A stretch of DNA of 64,000 nt from Geobacter argillaceus (lineage in GTDB: Bacteria > Desulfobacterota > Desulfuromonadia > Geobacterales > DSM-12255), in contig NZ_VLLN01000003.1 of the NCBI RefSeq assembly GCF_007830735.1, positions 219,167 through 283,166 of the forward strand, read 5' to 3'. The notes beneath the pieces were generated by a model that worked only from the letters and a program-made list of their open reading frames with translations, made no database searches and was not told where the DNA came from. A program made the position numbers and the translations under genes. Shown piece by piece: positions 51,675 through 59,783 of this stretch (its first letter is position 1; each line of letters begins with the position of its first letter).

Positions 51675-52727
51675 ATGATCGCTTGCAGAAAATTCCTGAC
51701 CTCCATGGCATGCCTGACCCTGGCACTTACAGCCTTGCAGAGCAGTTCCGCACATGCTGCCGGCGCTGACGTGAAGGAATCTCCCGTCCCCGCCACAGCG
51801 GCCGGACAAACAGCCTCGACTGCCAGAAAGTCACCCGCCGACACTGTAGCTCGGGTCGGCACGGCCGCCATCACCCGCCGTGAACTGGAGATGGCCGTAC
51901 AGAACATGATCGCCCAGGCCCAGGCCCAGAGGCAGCTCCCAGACCAGGTTCCCGATGAGATCAAGAAGCAGGCCGAAGCAAGGGCACTGGACCAGTTGAT
52001 AGATTTCGAGCTGATCTACCAGGAAGCGCGCAAGATGAAGATCGACGACCTGGAAAAACAGGTCGATTTCAAACTGGCCCAGAGCAAGGCAAAATTCGCC
52101 ACCCCGGCCGAATTCGATACCTACCTCAAAAATGAAGGGCTGACGGAAAAGGAGCTGACGGACCAGATCCGCCGCTACGCCATCACTGTCAACTACATCG
52201 AAAAGACCATCGCCAATAAAGTCGTGATTGCCGACGACGAGGTGAAGAAATTCTACGAAGAAAACAAGGCGCGGCTCGTCGAGGAGCCGGAGGTGCGTGC
52301 CAGCCATATCCTGATCGGCGTGGATGCCGCGGCAAGCGCCGACGACAAGAAAAAGGCGAAGGAAAAGGCCGAGGCGCTTCTGAAGGAAGTCAAGGCGGGC
52401 AAGGATTTCGCGGAACTGGCCAAAACCAGTTCCACCTGCCCGAGCAGCGCCCAGGGAGGCGACCTGGGATTCTTCAAGAAAGGGCAGATGGTCCCCCCCT
52501 TCGAGCAGGCCGCCTTTGCCCTTAAGCCGGGTGAAGTGAGCGACGTGGTTGAGACCCAGTTCGGCTTTCACATCATCAAGGTGATTGAAAAGAAGGAAGG
52601 GAAAACCACCCCATTGGAGGAGGTTCAGGACAAGTTACGCACCTACCTGAAGAACCAGAAGGTGAACAAGTCCATCGGTGAATTCGTCACCGGTCTGCGG
52701 AAAACGGCGACGATCGAAAAACTGTAG
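51675..52727 (+). CDS. Exported parvulin-type peptidyl-prolyl isomerase (SurA/PpiC-like)
   Basis: The 350-residue protein has a signal peptide ending near S-A-H-A-A (residue 28), a low-complexity Ala/Pro/Thr stretch to about 55, a SurA_N-like helical chaperone domain (about 58-195) and one parvulin domain (about 205-305) with A-S-H-I-L-I, G-G-D-L-G-F-F and the end motif F-G-F-H-I-I-K-V. It helps fold exported proteins in the periplasm. AAAGGAG lies eight bases before the ATG. It is transcribed alone, divergent from the LytS-like kinase gene, and ends in a very strong terminator. It has one parvulin domain where E. coli SurA has two, like many deltaproteobacterial copies. It differs in context from the parvulin at 11016-11855. 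Confidence 0.9.
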   Translation: MIACRKFLTSMACLTLALTALQSSSAHAAGADVKESPVPATAAGQTASTARKSPADTVARVGTAAITRRELEMAVQNMIAQAQAQRQLPDQVPDEIKKQAEARALDQLIDFELIYQEARKMKIDDLEKQVDFKLAQSKAKFATPAEFDTYLKNEGLTEKELTDQIRRYAITVNYIEKTIANKVVIADDEVKKFYEENKARLVEEPEVRASHILIGVDAAASADDKKKAKEKAEALLKEVKAGKDFAELAKTSSTCPSSAQGGDLGFFKKGQMVPPFEQAAFALKPGEVSDVVETQFGFHIIKVIEKKEGKTTPLEEVQDKLRTYLKNQKVNKSIGEFVTGLRKTATIEKL

Positions 52728-52753
52728 CACCGCCGCCATACAGCCATGAGACA

Positions 52754-52803
52754 ACACGAAGCCTGCCAACGATTGCCATCCGTTGGCAGGCTTCGTGTTT
52801 TTT
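52754..52803 (+). terminator. Rho-independent terminator of the parvulin gene
   Basis: A perfect 18-bp stem (arms 52754-52771 and 52781-52798, core GCCTGCCAACG) with a nine-base loop is followed by a T-run. It lies 27 bp after the stop. The minus side lacks a T-run, so it serves the rightward gene only. Confidence 0.88.
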
Positions 52804-52821
52804 ACCCTCCGGTTGCATACC

Positions 52822-53040
52822 TCAGTGTTGTTTCATTTCCGCTACGATTTTCCGGTACAGTTCATCGCCGTCGACGGCGCAGACCTTCTTCCCGTCCACC
52901 ACGGCGAACGGGGTCTTGTGGCACGGTCCGCACTTCTTGATGCAGTCCTTGATTTTCACATCCAGCTTCGGAAACTCTTTCATCAGCCGTTTGCAGGCCT
53001 TGGACTTTCCCTTGTTGTGCTCGCAGAAACGAATCTTCAT
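52822..53040 (-). CDS. Small Cys-rich thioredoxin-like protein (DUF1450/YuzB-type)
   Basis: The 72-residue protein begins MKIRFCEHNKGK and contains C-I-K-K-C-G-P-C-H and later V-C-A-V-D-G. It resembles small thioredoxin-fold, possibly Fe-S-binding, DUF1450 proteins with cysteines at both ends of the sheet. It has no signal peptide, so the CXXCH string is not a heme site. ATG 53040 was chosen because the fold begins there, although the frame is open further to 53274. It starts 11 bp after the ferritin stop and is thus probably co-translated with it. An electron-transfer or Fe-S role in iron release from ferritin is a reasonable guess by analogy with Bfd, but not shown. Confidence 0.72.
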   Translation of the reverse strand: MKIRFCEHNKGKSKACKRLMKEFPKLDVKIKDCIKKCGPCHKTPFAVVDGKKVCAVDGDELYRKIVAEMKQH

Positions 53041-53051
53041 GGGCAGTGTCG

Positions 53052-53570
53052 CTAAGCCTGCGGGGCATCGGGCGGCGGGACAAAGACCCGCTGCCCGAGC
53101 TCGTTGTCCAGCATGAGGAGACCGTACCCATTGTCGCCGATCAACTTCAGCTTGCCGATGATCTCCCGGTCGTTTTCCTCCTCCTCGACCTGCTCGGTAA
53201 TGAACCACTGCAGGAAGATCTGGGAGGCGTGGTCCTTCTCCGCAACGGCGTGGTCGGTCAATTCGTTGATGCACCGGGTGATGTGCTGTTCATGTTGCAG
53301 GGTCTCCTCCAGCATATGGAGGAGCGACATGAAACTGCTGGTGGGCGCGGTCATCGCCTCGATCACTGCCTGCGCCCCCTGGCTGTTGATGTAGGTATAG
53401 AACTTCATGAAATGGACCATCTCCTCCTGGTACTGGACGTTGAACCAGGTGGCAGCCCCCTTGAACCCCATGGCATTGGCAGCGGACGACATGTTCAGGT
53501 AGAGATGGGCCGAATAGAGTTCGGTATTCATGTGTTTGTTGAGGGCGGCGTACATTTTTTTGGACAGCAT
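53052..53570 (-). CDS. Ferritin (non-heme, FtnA-type)
   Basis: The 172-residue protein is a four-helix-bundle ferritin with the ferroxidase centre intact: E17, E50, H53, E94, Q127 and E130, the same numbering as E. coli FtnA. It stores iron by oxidising Fe(II) inside a 24-subunit cage in the cytoplasm. Length matches the family (about 165-175). GGAGGAG lies seven bases before the ATG. A small Cys-rich protein gene follows after 11 bp, and a slipin gene lies 121 bp upstream on the same strand. No Fur box was seen upstream, but the 121-bp gap is short. Confidence 0.95.
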   Translation of the reverse strand: MLSKKMYAALNKHMNTELYSAHLYLNMSSAANAMGFKGAATWFNVQYQEEMVHFMKFYTYINSQGAQAVIEAMTAPTSSFMSLLHMLEETLQHEQHITRCINELTDHAVAEKDHASQIFLQWFITEQVEEEENDREIIGKLKLIGDNGYGLLMLDNELGQRVFVPPPDAPQA

Positions 53571-53691
53571 TGATTGTCTCCTCCTTTAATGTCTGGTGCT
53601 CGATTTCATCATAGCAGGTAACTGCCGCGCCACAAGGGGCGGAAAAACCGTTGGGGGCTCGGGGGTTAAGGTCTTTCCGATCCCATAACCC

Positions 53692-54456
53692 TCAGCTCTC
53701 TTTCTTGTCCACGAACAGCTTGATCAGGTCGATGGGGACCGGGAAGATGGTGGTGGAATTCTTCTCCGCAGCGATCTCGGTCAGGGTCTGCAAATAACGG
53801 AGCTGCATGGAACTCGGGTGTTCCGCCAGGACCTGGGCTGCCTGGGCCAGTTTTTCCGATGCCTGCAGCTCCCCTTCGGCATGGATGATCTTGGCCCGCC
53901 GCTCGCGCTCGGCCTCTGCCTGCTTGGCAATGGCCCGCTGCATCTCCAGCGGCAGGTCGATGTTCTTCACCTCCACCGTGGTCACCTTCACCCCCCATGG
54001 GCCGGTGTGGTTTTCCAGTATCTCCTGGAGTTCCTTGTTGATCTTCTCCCGGTTGGCCAGGAGTTCATCCAGCTCCACCTGGCCCAGCACGCTGCGCAGG
54101 GTGGTCTGGGCCAGTTGACTCGTGGCGTAGAGGTAGTTCTCCACCTGGACGATCGCCTTCTCCGCCTCCATCACCCGGATGTAGACCACGGCTGAGACCT
54201 TGATCGTCACGTTGTCACGGCTGATCACGTCCTGGGGGGGCACGTCAAGGGCGATGATCCGCAGCGAAACCCGCACCAGCCGGTCGATGCCGGGAATGAT
54301 GATCACCAGCCCGGGACCGCGGGTCGCCTTCAGGCGCCCCAGACGGAACATCACCCCCCGCTCGTACTCGGGTAGGATCTTGATGGCGTTGGAAACAATG
54401 ATAATGGCAACGATCACGAAAAAGATCATCGGGACAATACTGGCGATGTCGATCAT
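53692..54456 (-). CDS. Slipin (SPFH/stomatin-family membrane protein)
   Basis: The 254-residue protein has an N-terminal transmembrane segment (about 5-27) and an SPFH/Band 7 domain (about 28-190) with [14 protein letters not shown] and V-D-V-x-x-Q-like segments (here A-L-D-V-P-P-Q-D-V), and an Ala/Glu-rich helical tail. Slipins oligomerise at membrane microdomains; bacterial copies are usually paired with an NfeD-type protein or protease. None is present on either side here. The gene is divergent from the sigma-54 regulator at 54567, with a 110-bp gap. It is upstream of ferritin on the same strand, but the 121-bp space between them makes co-transcription uncertain. Confidence 0.88.
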   Translation of the reverse strand: MIDIASIVPMIFFVIVAIIIVSNAIKILPEYERGVMFRLGRLKATRGPGLVIIIPGIDRLVRVSLRIIALDVPPQDVISRDNVTIKVSAVVYIRVMEAEKAIVQVENYLYATSQLAQTTLRSVLGQVELDELLANREKINKELQEILENHTGPWGVKVTTVEVKNIDLPLEMQRAIAKQAEAERERRAKIIHAEGELQASEKLAQAAQVLAEHPSSMQLRYLQTLTEIAAEKNSTTIFPVPIDLIKLFVDKKES

Positions 54457-54566
54457 TTACTCCTCCGGACACTGCAATGATAGCTGCCCCCAAAGTATAG
54501 CCCCCTCTGACGCGGCGTCAAACCGGCCTTGCCAAGGGAGCGTCAATCGTGCTATGAAGCGGAGTT

Positions 54567-55949
54567 ATGAGGGAGAAGATCAACATCCTGCTGGTGGACG
54601 ACGAGGAGGCGAGCCGCAAGGCATTGCTGCTGCTCCTGGCCAAAGGTGGCGACAGCTACCTGAAGGGGGTCGGCACCGGGGCGGAAGCCTTTGAACTGTT
54701 GACCCAGGAGCGGTTCAGTATCGTCATCACCGACCTTTTCCTTCCCGATTTCAGCGGTATCGACATCCTGAAGAAGGTGAAGGAAGACTCCCCCCAGACC
54801 GAAGTCATCATGATCACCGGTCACGCCTCCGCCGAAACGGCCGTCAGCGCCATGAAGGAGGGGGCCTACGATTACATCACCAAGCCTCTCAACATCGAAG
54901 AGCTGAAGATCATCATCGGCAAGGCGGTGGAAAAGGGTCGACTCCTCTCGGAAAACGTCTACCTCAGGAAGCAGCTCCTGGACAAATACGAGTTCGCCAA
55001 CATCGTTGGCAACTCGCCGGCCATGCAGACGGTCTTCAACCTGATGAAGCGGATCGTCAAGACCGACTCCACGGTCCTGGTCATGGGTGAATCCGGGACC
55101 GGCAAGGAGGTGGTGGCCAAGGCGATCCACTTCAACAGCCACCGCAAGGACAAGCCGTTCATTGCCGTCCACTGCGGTGCCATCCCTGAAACCCTGCTGG
55201 AAAGCGAGCTGTTCGGCCATATGAAGGGGTCGTTCACCGGCGCCCACAAGGACAAGCTCGGCAAGTTCGAGGCAGCCAACGGCGGCACCATCTTCCTGGA
55301 CGAAATCGGCACCATGCCGCACCAGTTGCAGAGCAAGCTCCTGCGGGTCCTCCAGGAGCAGGAGATCGAGCGGATCGGCTCCACCCGCCCCATCAAGATC
55401 GACATCAGGATCATCTCCGCCACCAACCAGCATCTGGAGAAAGAGGTGCGCAAGGGAACCTTCCGGGAAGACCTCTACTACCGGCTGAACGTCATACCGC
55501 TCGTCATCCCGCCGCTCAGGGAAAGAGTCTCGGACATCCTGCCGCTGGTGAGACACTTCATGGTCAAGTACTGCGACGAAATGGCGCGCCCCAACCTCAC
55601 CATCGCCAAGGAAGCCCTGGAGGCGATGGAGCGCTACGACTGGCCGGGAAACGTGCGCGAACTGGAAAACGCCGTGGAGCGGAGCGTGGCGCTGACCGAA
55701 GGGGAACAGATCACCCTCCTGGATCTGCCGGCCAACATCAGCAAGCTCTACGGCCAGGCCGAATTGCTCGCACCCCGCGTGACCGAGCAGGGGATCGACC
55801 TGGTCAGGGTGGTAAACGACATCGAGCGGAAGATGATCATCGAGGCCCTGGCCATTGCCAGGGGGATCAAGGCCCGGGCCGCAACGCTCCTCCACCTGAA
55901 CCGTACCACCCTGGTGGAGAAGATGAAGCGACTGGGGATGGAGGGGTAG
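54567..55949 (+). CDS. Sigma-54 response regulator with variant GSFTGA loop
   Basis: The 460-residue NtrC-type protein has a receiver (1-120: D11/D12, D56, K near 107 in T-K-P-L). An AAA+ domain (about 145-370) carries Walker A G-E-S-G-T-G-K-E and Walker B F-L-D-E, and the sigma-54 contact loop is G-S-F-T-G-A instead of the usual GAFTGA. A Fis-type helix-turn-helix lies at about 415-458 (A-R-A-A-T-L-L-H-L-N-R-T-T-L-V-E-K-M-K-R). The Ala-to-Ser change is at the second loop position; Thr and Phe needed for sigma-54 contact are kept, so it is probably active. No histidine kinase is adjacent. It is divergent from slipin and stands alone. Confidence 0.92.
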   Translation: MREKINILLVDDEEASRKALLLLLAKGGDSYLKGVGTGAEAFELLTQERFSIVITDLFLPDFSGIDILKKVKEDSPQTEVIMITGHASAETAVSAMKEGAYDYITKPLNIEELKIIIGKAVEKGRLLSENVYLRKQLLDKYEFANIVGNSPAMQTVFNLMKRIVKTDSTVLVMGESGTGKEVVAKAIHFNSHRKDKPFIAVHCGAIPETLLESELFGHMKGSFTGAHKDKLGKFEAANGGTIFLDEIGTMPHQLQSKLLRVLQEQEIERIGSTRPIKIDIRIISATNQHLEKEVRKGTFREDLYYRLNVIPLVIPPLRERVSDILPLVRHFMVKYCDEMARPNLTIAKEALEAMERYDWPGNVRELENAVERSVALTEGEQITLLDLPANISKLYGQAELLAPRVTEQGIDLVRVVNDIERKMIIEALAIARGIKARAATLLHLNRTTLVEKMKRLGMEG

Positions 55950-56064
55950 CCACCCGTTGTTATCCGCAACAAAATAAATCCTTCTTTCTTAAGGTGTTGT
56001 CACACACCGTTTAAGCATTCGCAGATCCCCTCCGAATAGTACTCAGAGTAGAATTCACCTTTGT

Positions 56065-56086
56065 GTTTACCTGAAACAATGTAAAC
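56065..56086. promoter_or_regulatory. Spaced palindrome upstream of the pseudopilin cluster
   Basis: GTTTAC and GTAAAC lie ten bases apart (56065-56070 and 56081-56086), 64 bp before the predicted start of the pseudopilin gene. It is a possible operator for the cluster; no regulator is known for it. Confidence 0.35.
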
Positions 56087-56149
56087 TGATAACGTAACGT
56101 TCCCGGGGAGCGACACTCCGGAAATGAGATCAGAATATCGGTAAATCCC

Positions 56150-56659
56150 GTGAAAACCCTGCGTGTGGCGATAACCAATGATGGGATGAGGGCGTTCAAG
56201 CGTGACCGTCGAGGGTTCACGCTGATCGAATCGATCGTTGCCGTAGCAATACTGGGAATTCTCGCCTCAATTGCCGTGCCGGCTTATAATCTGTATCTCA
56301 AAAGGGCAAAAATTTCGCACGCCATCGCCGAAATCCAGATGTTGTCAACCGCAATCAATGCCTACAGAAATGATCATAACCGGTATCCCGCTACACTTAA
56401 TGATCTTGGCAACGACTATGGGACACTTACCGATCCATGGCAACACCCTTATCAATATCTGAACATTGCGGATGGGGACATTAAAGGCAAGGGGAGCCTT
56501 CGTAAAGACAAGTTCCTTAACCCGCTGAATACGGATTACGACCTCTACAGCATGGGAGAGGACGGGCAAAGTAAGCCGAATCTGAACGCCCCTGTGAGCC
56601 AGGATGACATCATCAGGGCCGCTAACGGCGGCTTTATCGGAATAGCATCAGATTTTTGA
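56150..56659 (+). CDS. GspG-like type II secretion/type IV pilus pseudopilin
   Basis: The protein of up to 169 residues has a short basic leader with the prepilin peptidase site R-G/F-T-L-I-E-S (E5 kept), a hydrophobic N-terminal helix, and a globular part with D-P-W-Q-H-P-Y-Q-Y and Y-D-L-Y-S-M-G-E-D-G-Q-S, the calcium-binding type end of GspG. It would assemble into a periplasmic pseudopilus after cleavage. The start is uncertain: a GTG at 56150 without ribosome site, or ATG 56186, which gives the usual short leader. No other secretion genes are here. The stop is 11 bp before the HD-GYP start, so it heads a four-gene cluster of lower GC content than its surroundings. Confidence 0.85.
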   Translation: MKTLRVAITNDGMRAFKRDRRGFTLIESIVAVAILGILASIAVPAYNLYLKRAKISHAIAEIQMLSTAINAYRNDHNRYPATLNDLGNDYGTLTDPWQHPYQYLNIADGDIKGKGSLRKDKFLNPLNTDYDLYSMGEDGQSKPNLNAPVSQDDIIRAANGGFIGIASDF

Positions 56660-56670
56660 GCGGAATCGAT

Positions 56671-58824
56671 ATGAAAAAAAATGTGTCATATGTTCGCAGC
56701 CTGTTCGCCCAGAGAATGTTCGCACTATTCATTTTATGCGCCCTCGTTCCAGTCTGTATTTTGACGTTCATTTCCCTCGGGCAGATATCCGGCAAGGTCA
56801 GGGATGAAAACTTTGAACGCCTGCGCCATGCAGCCAAGAATGTCGACTCGACAATCCATGAAGGGTTGCTTCTTATTGATGCCGAGATAAATTCTGCATT
56901 GGTTCCACGGGAATACAGTTCCGAAGAACTGCACAAACTGACGCAGGAGAAAACGCACCAAAAGTTTCTCGGACTGACATTGTTCAGGGGAGAGACGTCT
57001 CATAAGTCAATATTCGGCGCTCCTATCCCCCCTCCTCACCTGGATACCACGGGGAAAAAACAGCTGGAAGCAGGCACCCCCTTTTTGTATCTGCAAAATA
57101 ATGCAAAGCAGACACCGCGTATATTCATAGTCACATCGAAGAGCCAGAAACAGCCCGGACAGAACATGCTTGTCGGGGAGATCAATCCCGAATACCTGTG
57201 GCAGCTGGTAGAAGACGCTATTCCGCCAGCCGTCAATATCTGCATTCTCGACCCGAACGGAACACCGCTTTTCAGCACCACCAACATTGCATCAGGGCTC
57301 ATCAACTCGGTCCTGGGAAAACTCAGTCGATCACAGATCGGTCATTTCGAATGGAACGATGGCGCCGAAGAGCATCTGATCAGCTACCGGTCGGTATTTC
57401 TCAAATCCAACTTCGGCGCAGACGGATGGACCGTTGTGGTAGCCCAATCCAAGAAGGATGCCTTCAAGCCGGTCAAGGCTTTCCTCAAAACGTTCTATCT
57501 CGTCGTGTTTCTTACTCTATTAATAGTGGTATTCATCAGCAGTATTCAGATTCGGAGAAGTCTGATTCCTCTTTCAATTCTCAGAGAAGGTGCGCAAAAA
57601 ATCAGCGATGGTGATTTAACCACCCAGGTTACCATCTCCAGCGGAGACGAATTTGAGGACCTTGCCAGCTCATTCAATGCGATGTCAATCAAACTTGGGA
57701 GAAACTTCAATTCTCTTGACAGAATGGGAAAGATTGTCCGCAGCATGCTGGGTTCAAACTGTCAGGAGAGCATTGTAAAGGCAGTCATGCCGGAACTACG
57801 CGAAATCATCCTCTGTGATTCCATGGGCCTCTCTCTGATGGACACCGAAATAATCGACATTGCAGTTACGATATACGATTCTCCAACCTCTCCCTTTTCC
57901 TCTGCCAGCAAGCGGCATGTCACGGTTTTCACCAGTAACGATCTGGAAATATTGCAAACTGCTGCCGAGAGTATCCTCGTACATGAGCATGATAATTTCT
58001 CCTCACTGCTTGCACCGTTGACTACAGAAGGAGCAACTAAATTTCTTCTGCTACCGATTTTTATCAAAAATAGAGTCGCAGGAGTACTCACCTTAGGTTA
58101 CCGGCAACTACCAGTGGATACTCACGAAGTCCTGATACAGTCACGTCAGGTTGCAGACCAGATAGCAGTGGCACTGGAAAATATTTTCCTGATCGAGGAC
58201 CTCGACCGACTCAATTTGGGAGCAATGAAAGCCCTGGCAAATACAGTCGACGCAAAGTCACCGTGGACTGCCGGGCATTCGGAGCGGGTGACCAGATTGG
58301 CAGTAGCTATCGGCCGGGAAATGGAACTCACGGAACCCGAACTGGACTTGATCCACAAAGCGGGGCTTTTTCACGACATCGGCAAGATCGGCATTCCCGA
58401 AGCAGTCCTGGACAAGGCCGGGAAGCTGACCGACGACGAATATGCCCTCATAAAAAAACACCCGGAGAAAGGTCGGGAAATCCTTATGCCTATCGAGGCA
58501 TATCACGACCTCATCCCCTTGATCGTTCAACATCACGAAAGGTTCGATGGACATGGCTATCCAACCGGGCTGTCAGGCGATGAAATCTCTCTGGGAGCCC
58601 GTATCATGGCGGTGTCGGATGTTTACGACGCACTGATCTCCGATCGTCCCTATCGTCCGGGGTGGGAATTACCCCGGGTTCTGGAATACATGGGGGAGGA
58701 AGCGGGAAAACAGTTCGACCCTGTCGTTGTCCAGGCATTCTTCAGGATAATAAACCAGGACACGGCGACCCGGCTGTCGGCCAGCTACTTAGATGACTCA
58801 GAGATCAGCGTAGCAGGAAGGTAG
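56671..58824 (+). CDS. Membrane sensor with HAMP, GAF-like and HD-GYP domains (c-di-GMP phosphodiesterase)
   Basis: The 717-residue protein has a first transmembrane helix (about 15-37), a periplasmic sensor domain (about 38-270, Cache-like), a second helix (about 278-300), HAMP (about 300-355), a GAF-like segment (about 370-510) and a C-terminal HD-GYP domain (about 525-700). That domain has F-H-D-I-G-K (His568), later H-H-E-R-F-D-G-H-G-Y-P and all metal residues, so it should cleave c-di-GMP. ATG 56671 was chosen over the upstream TTG 56656 because the typical charged start begins there. It lies directly after the pseudopilin and before two bitopic membrane proteins, suggesting that second-messenger level and the pseudopilus are linked. 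This is inference. Confidence 0.9.
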   Translation: MKKNVSYVRSLFAQRMFALFILCALVPVCILTFISLGQISGKVRDENFERLRHAAKNVDSTIHEGLLLIDAEINSALVPREYSSEELHKLTQEKTHQKFLGLTLFRGETSHKSIFGAPIPPPHLDTTGKKQLEAGTPFLYLQNNAKQTPRIFIVTSKSQKQPGQNMLVGEINPEYLWQLVEDAIPPAVNICILDPNGTPLFSTTNIASGLINSVLGKLSRSQIGHFEWNDGAEEHLISYRSVFLKSNFGADGWTVVVAQSKKDAFKPVKAFLKTFYLVVFLTLLIVVFISSIQIRRSLIPLSILREGAQKISDGDLTTQVTISSGDEFEDLASSFNAMSIKLGRNFNSLDRMGKIVRSMLGSNCQESIVKAVMPELREIILCDSMGLSLMDTEIIDIAVTIYDSPTSPFSSASKRHVTVFTSNDLEILQTAAESILVHEHDNFSSLLAPLTTEGATKFLLLPIFIKNRVAGVLTLGYRQLPVDTHEVLIQSRQVADQIAVALENIFLIEDLDRLNLGAMKALANTVDAKSPWTAGHSERVTRLAVAIGREMELTEPELDLIHKAGLFHDIGKIGIPEAVLDKAGKLTDDEYALIKKHPEKGREILMPIEAYHDLIPLIVQHHERFDGHGYPTGLSGDEISLGARIMAVSDVYDALISDRPYRPGWELPRVLEYMGEEAGKQFDPVVVQAFFRIINQDTATRLSASYLDDSEISVAGR

Positions 58825-58831
58825 TGTCTCG

Positions 58832-59740
58832 ATGAAGTTGCCATGCCCAAACTGCCGGGGAATCTGCCGGATCGATATTCCCAAAATACCTTGGGACTCC
58901 CTCCAGGCAACATGCCAACGATGCTCGATGGTTTTTGTCATAAAAGCCAGAGTCGACACCCGGCCGGACCATCGCGAGGCAAGGGTATACTGTTCCAACT
59001 GCGGTAATACACAGGCCTTCTCGGATCACTGCACGTCATGCAAAAGTCGCTTTGCACGCTTCATGCTCGTGCAGACGGAAAAAAGGATCACTGGTTCGAG
59101 AGCCAACAAGTCGGACTCTGCGATTGAAGGGAAACAGGACTCCGTCAGCAGGGGAAGAACGGCTGAACGGTTCGTTACCTGGCTTGGTTCACGGCCGCGA
59201 TGGTTAACATCAGCCATAGTTGGCCTGGCCTTCCTGGCATGTTTGACACTGCTGGTCGGCCGCATGGTTTTCCATACGGATTCGGAAAAAGAGTATCTGA
59301 CCAACTATGTGCAGACTGTATATGGAATAAATTCCGGCATCAAACTGAGCAAAAACATCTGGTTGAGATATTCTACTGAAGGGGTAAAGAGTTTTGAACC
59401 AGCCACCATAAGCCATATTGCCAAAGGTGATGAAAAAGAGAGCCTTGACATGGTAAAGAATGAAATAGATGGCCTCATGCTGAAACTTGCAACACATCCC
59501 AAAACATATGATGTGTCGTTTCATAAACTTCAACATCTGTATGAAACATACAAACAATTAAACGCTATTGTCATCGACTCGCTGGCCTTACCTACATGCA
59601 AAACAAGTGACATTAAAGTATTTGAGAATGAATATGCCTCCAGACTTAAAGATATCAAGCAGGACTTACCCGGCAAACTTTCTAATCAGTTCATCATTTC
59701 CGGCAGCAAGTATGATCTGCGTTTTTTCAACGATCTATAG
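58832..59740 (+). CDS. Bitopic membrane protein with N-terminal zinc ribbons
   Basis: The 302-residue protein starts M-K-L-P-C-P-N-C, with C-P-N-C and C-Q-R-C (residues 5-31) forming an MJ0042-type zinc ribbon. A second set, C-S-N-C-G and C-T-S-C (about 54-70), is a further ribbon. A basic linker leads to one transmembrane helix (about 127-147) and a C-terminal helical domain of about 150 residues without recognised family. The N-terminus is cytoplasmic by the positive-inside rule, the C-terminus periplasmic. It begins 7 bp after the HD-GYP stop. A related bitopic gene follows 43 bp on. Such zinc ribbons often bind nucleic acid or protein. Function is unknown. Confidence 0.78.
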   Translation: MKLPCPNCRGICRIDIPKIPWDSLQATCQRCSMVFVIKARVDTRPDHREARVYCSNCGNTQAFSDHCTSCKSRFARFMLVQTEKRITGSRANKSDSAIEGKQDSVSRGRTAERFVTWLGSRPRWLTSAIVGLAFLACLTLLVGRMVFHTDSEKEYLTNYVQTVYGINSGIKLSKNIWLRYSTEGVKSFEPATISHIAKGDEKESLDMVKNEIDGLMLKLATHPKTYDVSFHKLQHLYETYKQLNAIVIDSLALPTCKTSDIKVFENEYASRLKDIKQDLPGKLSNQFIISGSKYDLRFFNDL

Positions 59741-59783
59741 CATTTCGAGGTAGGGTATCAGGTCATTTATACCGAGAGAGCTT

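Noticed and set aside
52822..53040. CGPCH in the small protein after ferritin as a heme site
   Set aside because: There is no signal peptide and the context is a thioredoxin-like Cys cluster.
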